A DNA stretch of 64,000 nucleotides from Trebonia kvetii (GTDB lineage: Bacteria; Actinomycetota; Actinomycetes; Streptosporangiales; Streptosporangiaceae), in assembly GCF_007827045.1 (NCBI RefSeq), contig NZ_RPFW01000001.1, forward strand, positions 534,519 to 598,518, read 5' to 3'. The notes beneath the pieces were generated by a model. That model was given only the letters and a program-made list of their open reading frames with translations, had not been told where the DNA came from and ran no database searches. This document shows, piece by piece, positions 17,473 to 25,460 of this stretch (its first letter is position 1; every line of letters starts with the position of its first letter). The position numbers and the translations under genes are program-made.

Positions 17473-18433
17473 GGACAGCACTCCTGTCGTAGTTGAGAAC
17501 GGCATGCATCAGCCCTGGTTTCCCCTGGTCCACGGCTCGGAACGCCTCGGCGGCGTCACCAAAGTCGAAGACGTGCGTGCACAGCTCCGCCAACGGTAGC
17601 TCGGTAAGCAGTTCAACGGTCTCCTGGCGGCGCCGGGAACGGCTCCAGGTCCCGGACAGCCGGGCCGGCACGGTGGAGACCTGCGTGCTGCGAATCGTCA
17701 GACGGCGCCGGTGGAAGGCGCCGCCTAGCGGCAGCACAACTGGTTTGGTGCCGAACCACGACGCGATCAGCAAGGTTCCCTCGTGGGCCAGCAAGTTCAG
17801 CGCCATCGCTGGCGCATCCGGGTTACCGCTGGCGTCAATGACCAGCGGAACCTCGTCTTTCACCAGCTCCTCCGGCGCTACGGTGGTGGCGCCGAGGCTG
17901 CTGGCCACGGCGCGGCGCCACGCCTGCGGCTCGGCAATCAGCGGCCGCCACCCGGCCCTGCGCAACAGCAGGCCGGTCAGCAGGCCGAGCACGCCGGCCC
18001 CGAGCACGACGACCCGGTCGCGGTATCCGGTCCCCGCATCGAGCGTCACCTGCAGCGCCGTCTCGACGAGCGGCAGCAAGGTTGCGGACGCGGGATCGAC
18101 TCCAGGCAGCGGAATCAGGTCGTCAGCCCGCGCCGCGAACACGTCCTGGTGCGGATGGAACACGAAAACCGCCTGGCCGGACTCCGCTACTTCGCCGACA
18201 CAGGCATACCCATAGGCGAAGGGATAGGAGAAGGTGCCACCGAGCGCGTCGATCGTGTCGTCAAGCGCCAAGTCGGCGGGGACCTCGCCGCGGTACACAA
18301 GCCGTTCGGTACCGCCGCTGATGCCAGAGCACACGGTGCGGACGAGCACCTCGCCGGCCGCAGGCCGTGGTGCGGGCAGTTCCCTGATCTCCACACAGCG
18401 CGGCGCGGTATGAAATAGTGCGCGAGCAGGCAC
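17462..18433 (-). CDS. Zinc-binding MDR-family dehydrogenase
   Basis: A 323-residue medium-chain dehydrogenase. Visible features are the catalytic-domain start VEIRELPAPRPAAGEVLVRTVCSGISGGTE, YGYACVGEV, the Rossmann motif VVVLGAGVLGLLTGLLLRRAG, and VIDASGNPDAPAMALNLL. It likely oxidises or reduces an alcohol/carbonyl with NAD(P). GTG 18433 is chosen because GGGAG lies 5-6 nt upstream; sequence further upstream in the frame is low-quality non-coding. It is the first gene of the operon with the pterin-synthase-like protein and the phosphatase. Confidence 0.87.
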   Translation of the reverse strand: MPARALFHTAPRCVEIRELPAPRPAAGEVLVRTVCSGISGGTERLVYRGEVPADLALDDTIDALGGTFSYPFAYGYACVGEVAESGQAVFVFHPHQDVFAARADDLIPLPGVDPASATLLPLVETALQVTLDAGTGYRDRVVVLGAGVLGLLTGLLLRRAGWRPLIAEPQAWRRAVASSLGATTVAPEELVKDEVPLVIDASGNPDAPAMALNLLAHEGTLLIASWFGTKPVVLPLGGAFHRRRLTIRSTQVSTVPARLSGTWSRSRRRQETVELLTELPLAELCTHVFDFGDAAEAFRAVDQGKPGLMHAVLNYDRSAVRDL

Positions 18434-18458
18434 GCAGCTCCCTACCCTCCGTTTACCT

Positions 18459-18506
18459 ATACAACGGTTGGTATACCCACCTGGTTCAGGAGTGTAAATA
18501 CAACGG
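18459..18506. promoter_or_regulatory. Repeat pair upstream of the dehydrogenase operon
   Basis: ATACAACGG occurs at 18459-18467 and again at 18498-18506. The first copy lies in a near-palindrome, TATACAAC-G-GTTGGTATA. The stretch is AT-rich against a GC-rich background and sits between divergent genes, as expected for an operator. The regulator is not identifiable. Confidence 0.4.
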
Positions 18507-18556
18507 CCCCGGCTCGCAGTCGAACGGCCGTTCGATGGCGTGTTATGCTGCCGCCC

Positions 18557-18925
18557 ATGGCTGCGTACATACCACCGGGCTGGCCAACCGGAGTGCATCC
18601 GCCGGGCAGTGAGGACTTCGAGGCGACCGCCATCGCCTGGCTGCTCGATGTCGTCCCGCCGGACTTCCGGCTGCACGGGGTGCTGCGCCGGCACCCCGCG
18701 GCCCTGGCCGCGATGGCCAGGCATCACACGCAGGCCTGCGTCGAGGGCGCCAGGGCCGGCTACCGGACGGCGCGCAGCGAACTGGGCGAGGAGTTGCCGC
18801 CGCACGCCATCGACGCCGTCCTCGCCGCCTACCGGACCGAGGGGCGGCGACTCGCCAGCACCGCGCGGGCCGTGGTTCTCATCGAGCAGGCGCTGCGCGG
18901 CGATACCTTCACTCCCAGGCTTTAG
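18557..18925 (+). CDS. Conserved hypothetical protein
   Basis: A 122-residue soluble protein from the ATG at 18557 (MAAYIPPGWPTG); an ATG at 18545 is four codons upstream. TATGCT at 18544-18549 is a plausible -10 box that would give a leaderless message starting at 18557. The body is helical with VVPPDFRLHGVLRRHPAALAAMARHH and AVLAAYRTEGRRLA. No catalytic motif is seen. Codon use is normal for the chromosome. I do not recognise a characterised family. Confidence 0.75.
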   Translation: MAAYIPPGWPTGVHPPGSEDFEATAIAWLLDVVPPDFRLHGVLRRHPAALAAMARHHTQACVEGARAGYRTARSELGEELPPHAIDAVLAAYRTEGRRLASTARAVVLIEQALRGDTFTPRL

Positions 18926-18988
18926 GCGATACCTTCACTTCCAAGAGTCAGGAGCACCCCAGGCTCCAGGACAGCTTGCGGAGGAAAA

Positions 18989-19015
18989 CTGATATCAGTA
19001 TGATATTAGTATCAG
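18989..19015. promoter_or_regulatory. AT-rich imperfect palindrome upstream of SPFH/RHH genes
   Basis: Arms CTGATATCAGTAT and ATATTAGTATCAG flank a central G and match at 10 of 13 positions as an inverted repeat. The same bases also form two direct ATATYAGTAT units. The gene pair downstream ends with a ribbon-helix-helix protein, a class that binds exactly such short AT-rich repeats, so autoregulation is plausible. Confidence 0.5.
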
Positions 19016-19039
19016 CGATTCCTCCCGAAGGTGGGCATC

Positions 19040-19969
19040 ATGACAGCCCAGACTCAAGTTCCTGAACAGCTCGCCCGTCCTGCCCAGCCGATGCGCGAGC
19101 GCGAGGCCCGATATGCCGCCGGCCTGACCCTCATCCTGATCGACATCGTCGTGCTCGCCGCGGCGGGCATCCTGTTCTGGCAGGCGGCGGTGCACAAGGG
19201 CGGCGCGGCCGCGGCCTTCGCCGTGCCGGCGATCCTCCTGGCCATCGTGTTCTTCCTGGTGTTCCGCGGCATCATCGTGGTCGCGCCGGGACGCGCCCAC
19301 GTCGTGCAGCTGTTCGGCCAGTACAAGGGCACCGTCCGCCAGCCCGGGCTGCAGTGGGTCAACCCGTTCTCGAACCGGATCCCCGTCTCCACCAGGATCA
19401 GGAACATGGAGACCACGCAGGCGAAGGTGAACGACGCCGACGGCAACCCGATCGAGATCGCCGCCGTGGTCGTCTGGCAGGTGGAGGACACCGCGCAGGC
19501 CATCTACTCGGTCGATGACTACCTCACGTTCGTCGCGATCCAGGCGGAGACCGCCGTCCGGCACATCGCCTCCAGCTTCCCCTACGACGCCAGGGGCGTC
19601 GAGGGCGTGCTCTCGCTGCGGGACAACGCCGACGAGATCACCAGGCAGCTATCCGCCGAACTCGCCGACCGGGTACGGGCCGCGGGCGTGCAGGTCATCG
19701 AGACCAGGCTCACCCGGCTCTCCTACGCGGCGGAGATCGCCGGCGCCATGCTGCGCCAGCAGCAGGCCGCCGCGGTCGTCGGCGCGCGGGCCAAGATCGT
19801 CGAGGGCGCGGTCGGCATGGTCCGGATGGCGCTGCAGCGCCTCGACGAGGAGAACGTCGTCGAACTCGACGAGGAGCGCAAGGCCGCCATGGTGTCCAAC
19901 CTGCTCGTCGTGCTGTGCAGCGAACAGGCAACCCAGCAGGTAGTGAACACCGGCTCGCTCTACGCGTGA
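19040..19969 (+). CDS. SPFH domain (prohibitin/stomatin-like) membrane protein
   Basis: A 309-residue protein with two N-terminal membrane segments ([19 protein letters not shown] and [16 protein letters not shown]). An SPFH domain follows: [35 protein letters not shown], then [24 protein letters not shown] and [12 protein letters not shown]. The C-terminal region is a helical oligomerisation segment ([24 protein letters not shown]). SPFH proteins form membrane-microdomain rings. ATG 19040 has GAAGG 8 nt upstream. The following ribbon-helix-helix gene starts 7 nt after its stop, so the two are co-transcribed. Confidence 0.9.
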   Translation: MTAQTQVPEQLARPAQPMREREARYAAGLTLILIDIVVLAAAGILFWQAAVHKGGAAAAFAVPAILLAIVFFLVFRGIIVVAPGRAHVVQLFGQYKGTVRQPGLQWVNPFSNRIPVSTRIRNMETTQAKVNDADGNPIEIAAVVVWQVEDTAQAIYSVDDYLTFVAIQAETAVRHIASSFPYDARGVEGVLSLRDNADEITRQLSAELADRVRAAGVQVIETRLTRLSYAAEIAGAMLRQQQAAAVVGARAKIVEGAVGMVRMALQRLDEENVVELDEERKAAMVSNLLVVLCSEQATQQVVNTGSLYA

Positions 19970-19976
19970 GGCGTTG

Positions 19977-20186
19977 ATGGCTGAACGCAAGAGCATCCTG
20001 CTGCGACTCGACCCGGCCGTCCACGACGCACTGGCGAAGTGGGCGGCCGACGAGATGCGCTCGACCAACGCCCAGATCGAGTTCCTGCTCCGCCGCGCCC
20101 TCGGCGACGCGGGCCGGATGCCGGGCACCGCGCGGGCGATGCGCAGGCCCGGCCGGCCCGCCGCCGCCGAGGAACCGGAGAGCTAG
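19977..20186 (+). CDS. Arc-like ribbon-helix-helix DNA-binding protein
   Basis: A 69-residue protein: SILLRLDPAVHDALAKWAADEMRSTNAQIEFLLRRAL is a full ribbon-helix-helix domain, followed by a basic Arg/Pro tail. It is likely a dimeric repressor of its own operon through the palindrome at 18989. The ATG at 19977 has GAGG 5 nt upstream; a TTG directly precedes it. Its 3' end overlaps the convergent transporter gene by 4 nt. No toxin gene is adjacent, so a toxin-antitoxin role is not supported. Confidence 0.82.
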   Translation: MAERKSILLRLDPAVHDALAKWAADEMRSTNAQIEFLLRRALGDAGRMPGTARAMRRPGRPAAAEEPES

Positions 20187-21226
20187 CCCTTCGGCAGCAG
20201 GGATGTGTTGACGATGCCGGCGGATGAGACGCTGACGGCCTTGGTGATCAGGCCGGCCTTGAGCATCCAGTCGGCGAAGGACTGCCAGTCGGCGGCGGAC
20301 ATCGCGCCGAAGCCGCCGGAGTTGGCGAGCAGCGGGGCCGTGACGGTGACCATCTGCTTGAGCAGGGCCGGGCTGTAGCCCTTGGCCACCGGGGTGAGTG
20401 CCGTGTCGGCGGCGGACGGGCTCGCCTGCGCGGCCGCCGAGCCCTTGGCAAGCCCGGCAAGGAACTCGCGGACCAGGGTGCGGTAGGCGGCGTCGGAGGC
20501 CAGGCGGGACTTGTTCGCGACCACGACGAGCTCGTCGTAGTTGGGCACGCCCTCCTCGTTCACCGGGTAGACCTCGGGGTTGAGGCCCGCGGCCTTGAGC
20601 TGTACGGCCTCGACGTTGCGGTAGCCGCCGATGATCGCCGCCACCTTGCCGGAGATCATCGCCGGGATCAGGCCCTCGCTGACCGTCACCAGGTTCGTCT
20701 TGGTCGCACTGAGGCCGTACTTGGCAAGGATCAGCTTGTAGATAGCCGCCGAGGTCGGGTCGCCGTCGGTGCCGACCGTCTTGCCCGCGAGCGCGCCAGG
20801 GTTGGCGACACCGGCCTTGCCGGAGATGATCAGCGAGTCAAGCGGGACAGGGACAAGCGCGGCCACCGCCGTCGCGTTCATCGCCGGGTCGGTCGCCCCG
20901 GTGATCACGTCCGGCTCATAGGAGATGGCTAGCGGCACCTTGCCGATGCTGACCAGCTTCAGCGCGTCGGTGGTGTCGGACGGGGACTGGAACGTCACGT
21001 TCAGGCCCTGGGCGGTGAAGTCGCCGTCATGCTGGGCCGTGTAGAGAGCGATGTGGTCCGGGTTGGGGAACCAGTCGAGCAGCACCGTGGCGGACGTCAG
21101 GGCCTTGCCCGACGAGCCACTGCCCGACGAGCCGCACGCGGCCAGTGTCATGGTCAGGGCTGCAGCCGCTGCGGCGGCGGCGCCGGCCAGCCCGACGGCG
21201 CGGCGCGCGCCACGTGTCTGTCTCAT
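20183..21226 (-). CDS. ABC transporter substrate-binding lipoprotein, NMT1/THI5-like (ThiY type)
   Basis: A 347-residue exported lipoprotein. The signal peptide is Ala-rich and ends in the lipobox LAAC at about residue 31. The mature part opens with VLLDWFPNPDHIALYTAQHDGDF, the ThiY/NMT1 signature that grips pyrimidine ligands, and keeps AISYEPDVITGA and KTVGTDGDPTSAA. It most likely imports a hydroxymethylpyrimidine-type thiamin precursor or a related small molecule. It is the third gene of a coupled operon; its start overlaps the permease stop by 4 nt. No thiamin riboswitch is seen upstream. Confidence 0.85.
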   Translation of the reverse strand: MRQTRGARRAVGLAGAAAAAAAALTMTLAACGSSGSGSSGKALTSATVLLDWFPNPDHIALYTAQHDGDFTAQGLNVTFQSPSDTTDALKLVSIGKVPLAISYEPDVITGATDPAMNATAVAALVPVPLDSLIISGKAGVANPGALAGKTVGTDGDPTSAAIYKLILAKYGLSATKTNLVTVSEGLIPAMISGKVAAIIGGYRNVEAVQLKAAGLNPEVYPVNEEGVPNYDELVVVANKSRLASDAAYRTLVREFLAGLAKGSAAAQASPSAADTALTPVAKGYSPALLKQMVTVTAPLLANSGGFGAMSAADWQSFADWMLKAGLITKAVSVSSAGIVNTSLLPKG

Positions 21227-21987
21227 GATCGTTTCCCTTCTCGCTCCCAGGGGCAGCAGATTCGCTCGATCGCCGTGACTGCGAGGAAGAGCACGATCGC
21301 TTCTGCTGTCAGTATGAAGATGGCGGCGAAAACGAGCGACGTCTCAAGTTGCGGAGTCGCCTGGAGCATCAGGTAGCCCAGGCCGTTCTGCGAACCGGCG
21401 AACTCGCCGAACACCGCGCCGATCGGCGCGTACGTCGCGGCGATGCGCAGGCCGGAGAACATCGACGGCAGCGCCGCCGGCGCCTCCACCCGGCGGAAGG
21501 TCGCCCACTTGCCGCCATCGAGCGTGCGCAATACCCGCAGCAGCTCGGGATCGACCGATGCCAGGCCATCGACGGTGTTCACCACGATCGGGAAGAAGCA
21601 GATCAGCGCGACCACGACCAGCTTAGGGGTGATCGTGAAGCCGAAGATAATCGTCAGCACCGGGGCGATCACCACGATGGGCACCGCCTGCGAGCCGATG
21701 AGCAGCGGGTAAAGGGCGTTGCGGGCAGTCCGCGAGCTGTGCAGCGCCGCCGCGAGGGTCACGGCGACCACGAAGGAAAGCGCGAACCCGGCGAGCACCT
21801 CGACGGTGGTGGTCCAGGTGGCACTGGCCAGCGTGCCCTTCCACTGGCCGGCCATTGTGGCGAAGATGCTGTCAAGCGACGGCAGGATGTAGTCCGGCAC
21901 GCCGAACCAGTGGCTCGCCGCCTCCCAGAGCGCGGCGAGGACGGCGACGATCAGCAGCGACGGCAGCGCGCGGGTTAGCGCCTTCAT
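21223..21987 (-). CDS. ABC transporter permease (ThiX/SsuC type)
   Basis: A 254-residue inner-membrane permease with about six helices. The binding-protein-dependent EAA loop is seen in VDPELLRVLRTLDGGKWATFRRVEAPAALPSMFSGLRIAATYAPIGAVFGEF. ATG 21987 makes an ATGA overlap with the ATPase gene and opens with MKALTRALPSLLIVAVLAAL, a good first helix; longer starts lack membrane character. It works with the lipoprotein and ATPase of the same operon. Confidence 0.9.
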   Translation of the reverse strand: MKALTRALPSLLIVAVLAALWEAASHWFGVPDYILPSLDSIFATMAGQWKGTLASATWTTTVEVLAGFALSFVVAVTLAAALHSSRTARNALYPLLIGSQAVPIVVIAPVLTIIFGFTITPKLVVVALICFFPIVVNTVDGLASVDPELLRVLRTLDGGKWATFRRVEAPAALPSMFSGLRIAATYAPIGAVFGEFAGSQNGLGYLMLQATPQLETSLVFAAIFILTAEAIVLFLAVTAIERICCPWEREGKRS

Positions 21988-22784
21988 GCCGGGGCCTCGA
22001 GCACGGACAGGATCTCGTCGCGCAGCGCCGTGAACTCCTGCCGCCTGATGACCTCGCGGCGGCTGCCCTCGGTCATGGCCTGGTCCACGTCGAACGACGC
22101 CGCGATCCGGCCAGGCCGCGGCGACATGACCGCCACCTGGCGCCCGAGCAGCAGCGCCTCCTCCACGTCGTGCGTGACGAGCACGACCGTCCTTGGCTCT
22201 TCGTCGAGCGCGCCGCGCAGCCACTGCTGCAGGTCGCCGCGGGTGATCGAGTCGAGAGCACCGAACGGTTCGTCGAGCAGCAGTACTTCCTTACCTGCGA
22301 CCAGGGTGCGCAGGAACGACACCCGCTGGCGCATGCCGCCGGACAGCTCACGCGGCAGCTTGTCCTCGAACTCCGCCAGGCCGAAGCGCGCCACCATCGG
22401 CGCCACCTGCCGCCGCGCGGCCGCGCGGCGCATGCCGCGGTTCTCCAGCGCGAGCGCCGCGTTGCCGAGCACGTCCCGCCAGGGCAGCAGCAGGTCCCGC
22501 TGCGGCATCCAGGCGCAGCGGCGCAGCCGCTGCGGCGCGGTCGTCGCGTCGAGCACCTCGATCGTGCCGTCCGTCGGCTCGTCCAGACCGCAGATCAGGT
22601 TCAGCAGCGTCGACTTGCCGCAGCCGCTCGGGCCGACGATCGCCAGCCGGCCCTGCGGCGGGACCTCGAGATCGACACCGGCGATCGCGTCTGTCATGCC
22701 GAATCGCTTGGTCACCCCGCGTAGCAGCAATCCGGAACCGTCGCCCGCCGGGCCTGAACCGTCCGAGCCGCCTGAAACGCCCAC
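21984..22784 (-). CDS. ABC transporter ATP-binding protein (ThiZ/SsuB type)
   Basis: A 266-residue ATPase with Walker A GPSGCGKST, Q-loop MPQRD, ABC signature LSGGMRQR, Walker B VLLLDEPFGALD and H-loop VTHDVEEALLLG. It energises the permease and binding protein encoded directly downstream. The start is the GTG at 22784; the first 18 residues are a Gly/Ser-rich leader of doubtful value, and the conserved part begins at LLLRGVTKRFG. It is the first gene of the operon, divergent from the response regulator. Confidence 0.92.
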   Translation of the reverse strand: MGVSGGSDGSGPAGDGSGLLLRGVTKRFGMTDAIAGVDLEVPPQGRLAIVGPSGCGKSTLLNLICGLDEPTDGTIEVLDATTAPQRLRRCAWMPQRDLLLPWRDVLGNAALALENRGMRRAAARRQVAPMVARFGLAEFEDKLPRELSGGMRQRVSFLRTLVAGKEVLLLDEPFGALDSITRGDLQQWLRGALDEEPRTVVLVTHDVEEALLLGRQVAVMSPRPGRIAASFDVDQAMTEGSRREVIRRQEFTALRDEILSVLEAPA

Positions 22785-22913
22785 TTGTGAACATTAGTAA
22801 TCACCGGCAGCATCAGCCAACTCGGATTCTCCCACGTGACGGGGTCGCGTGCCGGACCGCGGGACGTGACAGACTTGGAGCGTCACGCGAAACGCCATTG
22901 GGAGGACAACAGA

Positions 22914-23528
22914 ATGTCCCAGGCCCCGCGCGCGAAGATCCTGCTTGTCGATGACAGAACAGAGAACCTGGTAGCGCTTGAGGCGATCCTGTCGTCCCTC
23001 GACCAGGACCTCGTCGCCGTCAGGTCCGGCAGCGCAGCTCTCGACGCGCTGGTCGCCGGCGGCTTCGCGGTCGTCCTGCTTGACGTGGTGATGCCGGGCA
23101 TGGACGGATTCGAGACGGCGGCGCGGATCAAGCGGCGCGGCGTGACCCGCAACGTGCCGATCATCTTCCTGACGGCGGCGGGCGCGGAGCCCGAGCTCGC
23201 CTTCCGCGGCTACGCCGCCGGCGCCGTGGACTACATTTCCAAGCCGTTCGATCCCTGGGTGCTGCGCGCCAAGGTCTCGGTCTTCGTCGACCTGTACCTG
23301 AAGGACCGGCAGCTGCGTGAGGTGTCCGCGCTGCCGTCCCGGCTGTCGGCGATCGAGGCGGCGGCGGCCGGGCTCGCCGGGCTGCCCGCGGAACTCGCCT
23401 CAGGGGCGCTGACCGAGGCAACCCTGGCCCGCGAACTGGCACGGCTCGACGACGCCATCGCGGCGCTCCGGTCGACGATCAGCGGTCTCCCGGCGGACCG
23501 ACCGGATCCCGGGCCGGGTCAGCGCTAG
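22914..23528 (+). CDS. Response-regulator receiver protein
   Basis: A 204-residue protein with a receiver domain: ILLVDDRTENL with the acidic pair, VVLLDVVMPGMDGF with the phospho-acceptor Asp, IIFLTAAG with the conserved Thr, and DYISKPFDP with the conserved Lys. The C-terminal 80 residues are helical, without a DNA-binding or enzyme domain. It is probably a stand-alone receiver in a phosphorelay. ATG 22914 has GGGAGGA upstream. No histidine kinase is adjacent, so it is an orphan. Confidence 0.9.
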   Translation: MSQAPRAKILLVDDRTENLVALEAILSSLDQDLVAVRSGSAALDALVAGGFAVVLLDVVMPGMDGFETAARIKRRGVTRNVPIIFLTAAGAEPELAFRGYAAGAVDYISKPFDPWVLRAKVSVFVDLYLKDRQLREVSALPSRLSAIEAAAAGLAGLPAELASGALTEATLARELARLDDAIAALRSTISGLPADRPDPGPGQR

Positions 23529-24180
23529 GACGCCAGCCGCCGGCGGTGTGCTCGCGGATGACGCGGGCGGGCACTCCCGCCACCACGCAGCGGTCGGGGA
23601 TGGTGCCGCGCACCACCGAGCCGGCCGCGACCACCACGTTGCGGCCGATGGTCGCGCCGGGCAGGATGATCGCCCCGGCGCCGAGCCACGAGCCCGAGCC
23701 GATGCTCACCGGGCGGTTGACGGGGACCTGCAGGCCGATCGGGGTGTCCGGGTCGGCGTACCCGTGGTTCTGGTCGGTGATGTAGACGTAGGGGCCTGTC
23801 CAGACGTCGTCGCCTATCTCGATGAGCTCGTGCGCGATGATGTGGCTGCCGCGGCCGATCACGCAGCGGTCGCCGACCTTCAGCACGGTGAGGCCGAAGA
23901 AGTCCTGCCCGGGCAGGATGCCCGCGGACATGGTCACGAGCTGGCCGATGAGGGTGTCCTCGCCGACCTCCATCGCATGCTCGCCGAAAAGGGAGCCGGG
24001 CGGGAAGGCCATGATCGAGCCGCGGCCGAACGACTTGAACGCCCGGCCGGCCGGGGTGCCCGCGGTCACCAGGCCGGCCCGCTGGAACTCGCGCCAGCCC
24101 CAGTGCACGGCCCGCCAGACCACGGCGTGCCGCGCCGCCGTCACGCGGCACTTAGCCCTCATCCACCACTTCACCGGCAC
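23479..24180 (-). CDS. Left-handed beta-helix (hexapeptide) acyltransferase
   Basis: A 233-residue protein with many hexapeptide repeats: VGEDTLIGQLVTM, VGDRCVIGRGSHIIAHELIEIGDDVWTGPYVYITDQNHGY, then SIGSGSWLGAGAIILPGATIGRNVVVAAGSVVRGTIPDRCVVAGVPARVI. These fit a maltose/galactoside O-acetyltransferase-like or DapH-like trimeric enzyme. The acceptor is unknown. The gene is convergent with the response regulator and overlaps its 3' end by about 50 nt. Confidence 0.87.
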   Translation of the reverse strand: MPVKWWMRAKCRVTAARHAVVWRAVHWGWREFQRAGLVTAGTPAGRAFKSFGRGSIMAFPPGSLFGEHAMEVGEDTLIGQLVTMSAGILPGQDFFGLTVLKVGDRCVIGRGSHIIAHELIEIGDDVWTGPYVYITDQNHGYADPDTPIGLQVPVNRPVSIGSGSWLGAGAIILPGATIGRNVVVAAGSVVRGTIPDRCVVAGVPARVIREHTAGGWRPSADPARDPVGPPGDR

Positions 24181-24263
24181 ATTGTCTCGTGCCGCTGCAC
24201 GGCGCGCTTGGCCAGGCGGGCGGAAGAAGGTCCCGGCGACGGCTGGGCGGCCGCCGCGTCACG

Positions 24264-25370
24264 TCAGGCCAGCGGGAGCAGCCTGGCGCCCGGCTTGGGG
24301 TGTGAGGCGGGGCCGACCGAGCGGCCCGTCACGGTCGCGGCAAGCTGACCGCAGGCGCCGTCGATCTCCCGTCCCCGGGTGTCCCTGACAGTGACCGCGA
24401 CACCGTGGGCGGCTACCCGGTCGACGAACTCCTCCTGGACGCCGGGGCGGGATGCGGTCCACTTCGAGCCCGGCGTGGGGTTGAGCGGTATCAGGTTCAC
24501 GTGCACGAGATGGCCGGCGAGCAGCGAGCCGAGCAGGTCCGCCCGCCACGCCTGGTCGTTGACGTCCCTGATCAGCGCGTACTCGATGGAGACGCGACGC
24601 CCGGTGACCGCGGCGTAGTCCCAGGCCGCGTCCAGCACCTCGGCGATCTTCCAGCGGCGGTTGACGGGGACCAGCTCGTCGCGTGCCTCGTCGTCCGGCG
24701 CGTGCAGCGAGACGGCGAGCCGGACGGTCAGCTTCTCCTCGGTCAGGCGGCGGATCGCCGGAACCAGGCCCACGGTGGAGACGGTCAGGTTCCGCTGCGA
24801 GATGCCGAGGCCGGACGGCACCGGGTCAGACAGCCGGTGCACCGCGCCGATGACGTTCTTGTAGTTGGCGAGCGGCTCGCCCATGCCCATGAAGACGATG
24901 TTGGAGACGCGCCCGTCCGGTGCGAGCGCCCGCTCCCCCGCCACCACCTGGGAGACGATCTCCGCGGTCGACAGGTTCCTGGTCAGGCCCGCCTGGCCGG
25001 TCGCGCAAAACGGGCAGCCCATCCCGCAGCCGGCCTGCGACGACACGCACATCGTGACCCGGTCCGGGTACTTCATCAGCACCGATTCGACAAGCGCGCC
25101 GTCGTGCAGCCGCCACAGCATCTTGCGGGTCGCGCCGTCGTCGCAGGCCATCTCCCGCTCGGAGGTCAGCAGCCGCGGCAGCATCTCGCCGGCCAGCGCG
25201 TCGCGGACGCCGACGGGCAGATCCGTCATATCCTCGGGAGTGTCGGTATACCTGGCGAAGTAGTGCCGGGACAGCTGGTCCGCGCGGAACGGCTTCTCGC
25301 CGAGCGCCGTGACAGCCGCGCGCCGTCCGGCCAGATCGAGGTCGGCGAGATGGCGGGGCGGGTGGGGCAC
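24264..25370 (-). CDS. rlmN: 23S rRNA (adenine2503-C2)-methyltransferase RlmN
   Basis: A 368-residue radical-SAM enzyme that methylates A2503 of 23S rRNA and also tRNA. The iron-sulfur motif C-x3-C-x2-C is in [18 protein letters not shown], followed by [35 protein letters not shown] and [12 protein letters not shown]. The GTG start at 25370 has GGAGGAG just upstream. In Actinomycetota it normally follows cdsA; here a SUFU gene and a small membrane-protein gene lie between the two. Confidence 0.95.
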   Translation of the reverse strand: MPHPPRHLADLDLAGRRAAVTALGEKPFRADQLSRHYFARYTDTPEDMTDLPVGVRDALAGEMLPRLLTSEREMACDDGATRKMLWRLHDGALVESVLMKYPDRVTMCVSSQAGCGMGCPFCATGQAGLTRNLSTAEIVSQVVAGERALAPDGRVSNIVFMGMGEPLANYKNVIGAVHRLSDPVPSGLGISQRNLTVSTVGLVPAIRRLTEEKLTVRLAVSLHAPDDEARDELVPVNRRWKIAEVLDAAWDYAAVTGRRVSIEYALIRDVNDQAWRADLLGSLLAGHLVHVNLIPLNPTPGSKWTASRPGVQEEFVDRVAAHGVAVTVRDTRGREIDGACGQLAATVTGRSVGPASHPKPGARLLPLA

Positions 25371-25414
25371 GACTCCTCCGTTCGGGATAAAAGTTCTAGG
25401 TTCTATTTACCTTA

Positions 25415-25434
25415 ACGTGAGCACTTGATCACGT
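25415..25434. promoter_or_regulatory. Inverted repeat between rlmN and SUFU-domain gene
   Basis: ACGTGA and TCACGT flank an 8-bp spacer (GCACTTGA), in a 90-bp divergent intergenic region that is otherwise AT-rich. It could be an operator for either gene. The regulator is unknown. Confidence 0.35.
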
Positions 25435-25460
25435 AGGGCAAACAGGACGATAGTGGGAAT

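Noticed and set aside
19040..20186. Toxin-antitoxin pair formed by SPFH and ribbon-helix-helix genes
   Set aside because: The SPFH protein is a full-length membrane scaffold, not a toxin, and no toxin-sized gene is adjacent.
22785..22913. Thiamin (TPP) riboswitch upstream of the ThiXYZ-like operon
   Set aside because: I looked on the minus strand for the conserved CTGAGA and ACCTGATCTGGATAATGCC elements and did not find a credible match.
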